DNA of 64,000 nt from positions 46,747 through 110,746 of the forward strand of contig JAJRVW010000114.1 in NCBI GenBank assembly GCA_024277115.1. The letters run 5' to 3'. Source of the stretch: Calditrichota bacterium. Lineage in GTDB: Bacteria > Calditrichota > Calditrichia > Calditrichales > J004. The translations under genes were made by a program, and so were the position numbers. Positions 59,093-64,000 of the stretch are shown in pieces (the stretch's first letter is position 1; every line of letters starts with the position of its first letter). The notes below the pieces were generated by a model, which had not been told where the DNA came from, did not search any database, and saw only the letters and a program-made list of their open reading frames with translations.

Positions 59093-60178
59093 ATGAGGCC
59101 AAATAAATCCACACTTTATACGTATTCCCTTCCGCTTGTAAAACCACTAAAAATGAAAGGGACCGAGCAAAAAAAACGGGATGGCCTGATCATTGAACTT
59201 GAGGATAAAAACGGGATAAAAGGATTTGGAGATGCGGCGCCTTTCCCTGGCCTGCATAAAGAAACGCTGCAAAATATAATCGATGAAATAAAACATATTC
59301 TTCCAAAATTTTCTAATTTAGAAATTAATACGAAAGAAGAATTGTTTTCGCAATTAAGTTCGCTGCCAAAATGTGCCCCCTCCCTGATGTTTGGCTTGGA
59401 GTGGTCTTTAATTGATTGGTTCGCAAAATCAAAAAATATTAATCCGGGCCAGTTATTCAACCCATGCCCTAATCAAAAAATAGTGCTAAATGCTTTATTA
59501 ACTGGCACAAGCCAAGAGGTAATAAGCCAGGCAAAGGCTTTAAAGAACACGGGCTACCGATCCATAAAATTAAAAGTGGCCACCCGTAGCCTTGAAGATG
59601 ACATAGCTTTAGTACATACTTTGGATGAAATATTTGAGGGCAAGATAAACCTTCGGCTGGATGCCAACCAGTCCTGGCGTTTTGAAGATGCTGTAAGATT
59701 TGGAAAAGCTGTGCAGGCGGTAACCATTGAATACATCGAGGAACCTTGCAACGCGCCGGAATTGTTTGCCGATTTTTATTCTGAGACAGGCCTTAGTTAT
59801 GCTTTTGATGAAACTCTTATCCAGTCTGTTTTTACCAAAATCAGAAATTTTATCGGATTAAAAACGCTCATTTTAAAACCTTCAGTGATAGGCAGCCTGC
59901 AACAAATAAAAAAGTGGGCCGACTGGGCAAAACAGAAAAATATCAAAATTGTATTTTCAAGCGGATTTGAGTCCGGTGTCGGGTTATGGGCGATTGCACA
60001 TTTGGCCTCGGCATTTGGAGAAAAAAATATGGCCAACGGCCTGGATACATTTCACTGGTTTAAGAGTGATGTCCTGGTTCCTGCTTTTAAAACGGACGGG
60101 GCTTTTCTTAATTTTACCGGCCAAAAATTTACTTTAAACAAAAGTAGGATGGAAAAAATCCATGAACAAAACTTTTGA
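59093..60178 (+). CDS. menC: MenC, o-succinylbenzoate synthase
   Basis: The product is 361 aa of the enolase superfamily. Catalytic elements: KLKVA (Lys pair), LRLDANQSW (metal Asp), YIEEPC (metal Glu), YAFDETL (metal Asp) and LILKPSVIGS (Lys). It dehydrates SHCHC to o-succinylbenzoate. It overlaps the probable menE start by 17 bases, indicating coupled translation. Confidence 0.94.
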   Translation: MRPNKSTLYTYSLPLVKPLKMKGTEQKKRDGLIIELEDKNGIKGFGDAAPFPGLHKETLQNIIDEIKHILPKFSNLEINTKEELFSQLSSLPKCAPSLMFGLEWSLIDWFAKSKNINPGQLFNPCPNQKIVLNALLTGTSQEVISQAKALKNTGYRSIKLKVATRSLEDDIALVHTLDEIFEGKINLRLDANQSWRFEDAVRFGKAVQAVTIEYIEEPCNAPELFADFYSETGLSYAFDETLIQSVFTKIRNFIGLKTLILKPSVIGSLQQIKKWADWAKQKNIKIVFSSGFESGVGLWAIAHLASAFGEKNMANGLDTFHWFKSDVLVPAFKTDGAFLNFTGQKFTLNKSRMEKIHEQNF

Positions 60179-61577
60179 CCTTAAAGGGCACGTTTAAAAA
60201 TTTGCCAAAAATAATTTTATAAAATATGGACAACAGAAAACCTCTTTTGATCTGTTTTTTAAGCAAGCCAACGCTACCGCCCAAAAGTTAAAAACCGCCG
60301 GCATCAAAGAGAATGATATTATTGCCTTGATTGGTATCTCCCCGGAATCCCTTCCTGTTTTTCTTTTTGCGATTTGGATGAACAAAGCCATCGTCCTTCC
60401 ACTAAACCCGAAATTTCCCAAACAACAGACTGAGATTATTCTGAAAAGATGCAAGGCACGTTTTTATATCACTGATAAAATTCCTGACGTTAAATTTGAG
60501 ACAAGCGAAGGTTTAATTAGTAAAGATTTTCTTTCTCAAAACGCGGAACAAACAGAGCCTGGTTTAAACCTAAATCCGCAAATCCCGGCAACAATTATTT
60601 TAACGTCGGGTAGTAGCGGGACACCCAAATACACCGTTCATACATTGGAAAACCATTTTGCCAATGCCCAGGCTGTAAGCCATTATTTTAAAGTTTCAGA
60701 GCAGGACAATTGGTTGCTGGCCCTTCCTGTTTTTCATGTGGCAGGACTAGCGGTAATATTGCGCGCTTTCCTTACCGGTGCGGCTCTGTCCATCCCCGTG
60801 CAGGGAGAAAGTTTAGACGATGCGTTAAAAATACATAAACCCACACATATTTCGCTTGTCCCCACACAATTGCAACGCTTGCTGAAAAGCGACTACACTG
60901 TAAAAGTGCTTCAAAAATGCAAAGCCATATTTCTCGGAGGCAGCGCTATTCCCAAACCGCTTATTCAAAATTCCCTAAATATAGGCTTTAACCTTTTTAC
61001 AAGTTATGGCATGACAGAGTTGTGCTCGACCATCGCCATAAAAAAAGTAAAAGATGGTCGAACCGGGAACGCCGACATCCTGCCTATCCATCAAATCAAA
61101 ATTGCTGACGATGATGAAATTTTAATTAAGGGGAAAAGTTTGTTTCAGGGATATTTTACTGATGGAAAACTGGAAAATGTTTCAGACCCAGCCGGTTGGT
61201 TCCATACAAAAGACCTGGGCCGGATTAATGATGCGAATCAGTTGACCGTTTGGGGCCGTAAGGATAATATGTTCATCTCCGGCGGAGAAAATATTTATCC
61301 CGAAGAAATTGAAAAACATTTGTTGGAAATTGAGGGCATAAGGCAGGCCGTAGTCGTCCCGGTAAAGGATAAAGAATTTGGCTTTCGGCCTGTGGCTTTT
61401 ATTGACTACCGGTACCTGTTGCAAACATTAAACCTAAAAGCTGATTTACAAAAAACAATCCCATCTTTTAAAATTCCGATCGCCTTTTATCCGTGGCCAC
61501 AAGACATTTTTGATGGAATAAAACTAAACCGAAAAAAATTTATAGATAGACTTGAGAATGTCAAGGACACAAACTAA
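60162..61577 (+). pseudogene. menE: MenE, o-succinylbenzoate--CoA ligase, interrupted by in-frame TAA
   Basis: The full frame spans 471 codons from ATG 60162 (inside the menC end) to 61577, but codon 12 is TAA (60195-60197). After the stop, the same frame immediately encodes conserved MenE N-terminal sequence (FIKYGQQKTSFDLFF, AQKLKTAGIKENDIIALIG). The rest is intact: TILTSGSSGTPKYTVHT (P-loop), FTSYGMTELC, KDLGRIND, GRKDNMFISGGENIYPEEIE and the C-terminal Lys region LNRKKFIDRL. The first conventional restart is TTG 60327, which would drop about 55 residues. MenE adenylates and CoA-ligates o-succinylbenzoate; without it the menaquinone pathway would be blocked, unless the stop is wrong or bypassed. 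Confidence 0.87.
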
Positions 61578-61595
61578 TCTTACAAAGGGGTCGTG

Positions 61596-62279
61596 ATGAA
61601 AAATATTTTTCGTTTTCAGTTTTGGAACTTGCTGTCTTTACTTATTTTAATTTTTTTGTTACAAATTTTTCTTAACTACAACGGCATGGACATGGGCGGT
61701 TCTCTTTGGGGGGTTAAAACAAAAACATGGTTTTGGCTGGCTGTTGCAGTTCCGGTTTTGCATCAAGCGTATGTATGGCTTGTCTGGCGGATAGAACTTT
61801 ATAAGCATACATTTACGTCGCACTTTGGTGTTAAAAAAGCGTTTAAATTGTTTACGATTGGCTTTTCGGTTCTATTTGCCAGCCGCCTGTTTTTTATTGG
61901 ATTTCTGGCTTTTAGCAATCGGGGATCGCTGCCAGTTAAACCTATTTTTGCTTATTCGATCGCTGCTTTGATCACACCGCTGGTCATTTATCTTTTCTAT
62001 TCTGTAATACGGTATTTCGGTTTAAAAAGGGCTTATGGCATTGACCATTTTGACAAAAGTTTTAACGCGCCATTTGTTAAGAAGGGAATCTTTCGTTTTA
62101 CAAATAATGGGATGTATGTTTTTGGTTTTTTAATCCTTTATTTACCGGGATTGGTTTTACTATCAAAACTAGCACTGATTGTAGCAGTGTTTAACCACAT
62201 TTATATCTGGGCGCATTTTTACTTTACCGAGCAGCCGGATATAAAAAAGATTTATGGAAATGAAAAGAATCGTTCCTGA
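61596..62279 (+). CDS. Phospholipid/isoprenoid methyltransferase-like membrane protein
   Basis: The product is 227 aa from ATG 61596 (AAAGGGG upstream; GTG 61593 just before). It has six or so membrane helices. The C-terminal region KKGIFRFTNNGMYVFGFLIL, then HIYIWAHFYFTEQPDIKKIYG resembles the PEMT/ICMT superfamily of integral membrane methyltransferases that methylate phosphatidylethanolamine or prenylated substrates. It follows menE directly and might act on a lipid or quinone. Exact substrate unknown. Confidence 0.75.
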   Translation: MKNIFRFQFWNLLSLLILIFLLQIFLNYNGMDMGGSLWGVKTKTWFWLAVAVPVLHQAYVWLVWRIELYKHTFTSHFGVKKAFKLFTIGFSVLFASRLFFIGFLAFSNRGSLPVKPIFAYSIAALITPLVIYLFYSVIRYFGLKRAYGIDHFDKSFNAPFVKKGIFRFTNNGMYVFGFLILYLPGLVLLSKLALIVAVFNHIYIWAHFYFTEQPDIKKIYGNEKNRS

Positions 62280-62315
62280 GCTTGGCTGGGATAAATTAAA
62301 ACTTAAAAGGAAAAT

Positions 62316-63515
62316 ATGCCTTTATTAGAAATCGGCCTGTTTGTTTCCGGGTTTTTACTCGGCGCCATGATCATCGGTTTTATATATACCCGACAACAAA
62401 AATCGGCCAAAGAACTTGCACAGGAATTTGCCGAACATTCGCAAACAGAAAAAATCCGTGAACTTGAAAAAATAATCAGCCAACTTAAAGAATCTTTTAG
62501 CGCGCTCTCAATGGATGTACTCAGTAAGTCCACCAATGAATTTTTAAAACTTGCCAACCAAAAATTTCAGGACCAGTCCCGCCGAAGTGAAGAGAACCTG
62601 TATAATAAAAAGGCATTAATCGACCAAACTTTAACCGGAATGAAAAGTGAGCTAAACAAAGTTCAGGCGCTTGTAGGCAAAATCGAAAATGAACGTAAGG
62701 AAAGCTATGGCCAGCTTAGTGAGCAACTTAAAAACTCGGTTGAACAAACACGTAAACTGCAAAACACAACCAATCAACTCAATAATGCATTAAGCCACTC
62801 GCAGGTACGCGGGCAATGGGGCGAGCGCATGGCCGAGGATGTATTGCGCATGGCCGGCCTTGTGGAAGGTATAAATTATCGAAAACAAAAAAGTATGGAA
62901 AACTCCTCTTCCCGGCCGGATTTTACTTTTTTATTACCGCATGATTTATGTGTAAACATGGATGTAAAATTTCCCCTAACCAATTATTTATCTTATTTGG
63001 AAGCTGACAATGATTTGGAAAGAAACCAGTTTAAAACCCAGTTTTTACGGGACGCCCGCCAAAGGGTAAAAGAAGTGGTGACCCGCGACTATATCAATCC
63101 CACAAACAACACTGTGGATTACATGATTGTATTTATCCCCAATGAGCAAGTCTACGCTTTCATAAACGAAAATGATCAGGGACTTTTGGACGAAGCATTA
63201 AAAAATAAAGTGATTCTTAGTTCGCCCATGACGCTCTATGCCATCCTTGCCGTAATCCGCCAGGCTGTTGAGAATTTTAACCTGGAAAAAACAGCTGCAC
63301 AAATTTTAAACCTGCTTTCGGATTTCAATAAACAGTGGGATAAGTTTAAGGATAAGATGGACAGCATGGGCAAAAAAATAGAAATGGCACAAAAGGAATT
63401 CTTTGAATTGAGTACAGTGCGCAGCAACCAACTCGAAAAACCATTACAAAAAATTGAGTCCATCCGCTCTGATAAAAATGCCTTTTTAACGGACATAAAA
63501 CCAAAAACGGATTAA
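62316..63515 (+). CDS. rmuC: DNA recombination protein RmuC homologue
   Basis: The product is 399 aa. One N-terminal membrane helix (LFVSGFLLGAMIIGFIYT) precedes a long coiled coil (about 25-170) and the RmuC domain with RGQWGERMAEDVLRMAGLVE, SSRPDFTFLLPHD, VNMDVKFPL and IFIPNEQVYAFINE. The core resembles restriction-endonuclease-like folds. RmuC limits recombination at inverted repeats and has been tied to antiphage functions. AAGGA precedes the ATG. Confidence 0.93.
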   Translation: MPLLEIGLFVSGFLLGAMIIGFIYTRQQKSAKELAQEFAEHSQTEKIRELEKIISQLKESFSALSMDVLSKSTNEFLKLANQKFQDQSRRSEENLYNKKALIDQTLTGMKSELNKVQALVGKIENERKESYGQLSEQLKNSVEQTRKLQNTTNQLNNALSHSQVRGQWGERMAEDVLRMAGLVEGINYRKQKSMENSSSRPDFTFLLPHDLCVNMDVKFPLTNYLSYLEADNDLERNQFKTQFLRDARQRVKEVVTRDYINPTNNTVDYMIVFIPNEQVYAFINENDQGLLDEALKNKVILSSPMTLYAILAVIRQAVENFNLEKTAAQILNLLSDFNKQWDKFKDKMDSMGKKIEMAQKEFFELSTVRSNQLEKPLQKIESIRSDKNAFLTDIKPKTD

Positions 63516-63625
63516 ACCTGCTGTCATGCCCCTATCAAGAACATCGGTTGTAAATCCCGTGTACTTTACGGGGGATTTGCAACTGAGTTGTACCGAAGCA
63601 TCCTATCTGCGAAAGCAACAGGGTG

Positions 63626-63658
63626 AGACCTTCCAGGTTTCTAAAACCTGGAAGGTCT
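63626..63658. repeat. Perfect palindromic repeat (CCAGGTTT family)
   Basis: AGACCTTCCAGGTTT (63626-63640) and AAACCTGGAAGGTCT (63644-63658) pair exactly around CTA. It is one of the best-preserved copies of the dispersed palindrome. Confidence 0.82.
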
Positions 63659-63675
63659 TTCATCTCGGGAAAGCA

Positions 63676-63706
63676 CGGATACCATCGCTTGGAGCGATGG
63701 TATCCG
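63676..63706. repeat. 13-bp hairpin in a cluster of repeats
   Basis: CGGATACCATCGC and GCGATGGTATCCG pair exactly around TTGGA. It belongs to a cluster (63516-63860) of unrelated short repeats: the palindrome at 63626, this hairpin, a CTCTGTGCCTCCGTGGTGT word near 63770 (similar to one in the 170-bp repeats) and a GTCAGAATGACAATC end near 63840. No gene is credible in this stretch. Confidence 0.6.
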
Positions 63707-63860
63707 TTTCCAACGCGCGCAAGCGTCGAGCGATGATCAAGCCCTTGATAAACATAAAAACCTCTGCGCTCTCTGTGCCTCCGTGGTGTATAAAGAACAT
63801 TCAAAGAGGGGATTCTTCTCCCCGTCGGAAAAGAGGCGGGGTCAGAATGACAATCCCAGC

Positions 63861-64000
63861 TGTGTATAGTCCTGAAATAGGTTGACTAAACCAGTCAACT
63901 AAAACCAGGACAAAAAATGAGCAAAAACAAGCCAAAGAGATATAGTGAGGTTTTCAAGAGGAAAGTTGTTGCCGAAGTTCTTGAGGGCGTGTTCACAAAA
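63861..64000 (+). mobile_element. Left end of an IS3-type insertion sequence
   Basis: The transposase gene start at 63917 is preceded by a stretch beginning TGTGTATAGTCCTGAAATAG, similar to terminal inverted repeats of IS3-family elements in the Bacteroidetes/Chlorobi group, and an internal GTTGACT...AGTCAAC pairing (63881-63899). Only the left end lies in the window, so boundaries and target-site duplication cannot be confirmed. Confidence 0.65.
63917..64000 (+). CDS. IS3/IS911-type transposase OrfA, N-terminal part
   Basis: Only 28 codons are visible before the window ends. The N-terminus (SKNKPKRYSEVFKRKVVAEV) matches the helix-turn-helix start of IS3-family OrfA, which binds the element's ends. 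AGGA lies seven bases upstream of the ATG. Confidence 0.7.
   Translation, partial: MSKNKPKRYSEVFKRKVVAEVLEGVFTK

Noticed and set aside
18120..60197. TAA being reassigned to an amino acid in this organism
   Set aside because: Many intact genes here end in TAA at the expected family length (for example uppP, DUF5989, SxtJ, the MBL and DUF2279 genes), so general reassignment is not tenable. Site-specific read-through stays possible.
63526..63885. 119-codon plus-strand frame before the IS
   Set aside because: It crosses several unrelated short repeats, including a perfect palindrome and a 13-bp hairpin; not a gene.
1..64000. tRNA, rRNA, tmRNA or CRISPR features
   Set aside because: No T-loop/acceptor pattern, rRNA core sequence or regularly spaced repeat array was recognised by eye; a covariance search (tRNAscan/Infernal) would be decisive.

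Overview
This A/T-rich window reads as a chromosomal segment of a Gram-negative bacterium of the FCB superphylum, most likely Calditrichota or a neighbour such as Ignavibacteriota. This is inferred from a secreted amylase ending in a type IX secretion (NYPNPFN-type) sorting domain, from TolC/RND, TonB/ExbBD and UppP envelope genes, from a menaquinone pathway, and from many ribosome binding sites of the AAGGA/GGAGG type. I see no rRNA, no convincing tRNA and no CRISPR array.

Layout. 0-11 kb: the end of a SurA-like chaperone gene, a lipoprotein GH13 amylase, a DUF5989 microprotein, a four-gene hexose-phosphate operon (two cupin phosphoglucose isomerases, a ROK kinase, a long mannose-6-phosphate isomerase) with a divergent GntR regulator, then SxtJ, carbamoyltransferase and a queuosine-precursor transporter. 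The sugar block sits between SxtJ and DUF5989, which are normally neighbours. 11-20 kb: peroxiredoxin, TfoX domain protein, hydrolases, an M61 peptidase, a BI-1 protein, a small holin-like protein, a PTS enzyme I gene broken by a stop codon, GroES and a glutaredoxin. 20-21.7 kb: an orphan RHS tip with toxin tail and putative immunity gene between two 170-bp direct repeats. 21.7-29.3 kb: an RND efflux operon with a TetR regulator (also broken by a stop) and two matching operator-like sites.

29.4-36 kb: uppP, a sodium symporter, holA, an ECF sigma/anti-sigma pair, a membrane GAF protein, and a degenerate receiver. 36-39.4 kb: an NtrC-type regulator, a soluble histidine kinase and mazG. 39.5-43.4 kb: a compact TonB-ExbB-ExbD-homoserine dehydrogenase-FAH operon. 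43.6-49.2 kb: DNA polymerase III delta', L-2-hydroxyglutarate oxidase, a Sua5-type tRNA-modification gene, an MBL hydrolase, a DUF2279 protein and a small membrane protein. 49.4-55 kb: an S9 peptidase and the type IX-secreted amylase. 55-63.5 kb: an HD-GYP protein, then menH-menB-menA-menC-menE (menE broken by a stop codon), a phospholipid-methyltransferase-like protein and RmuC. The window ends in repeats and the left end of an IS3-type element.

Two themes run through the window. First, four reading frames (ptsI, tetR, menE and the RHS toxin) are cut by a single in-frame stop with recognisable coding sequence continuing in the same frame beyond it. Second, intergenic gaps carry a family of perfect or near-perfect palindromes built on CCAGGTTT/AAACCTGG; two of these sit in a longer conserved element of about 115 bp placed before plus-strand genes.
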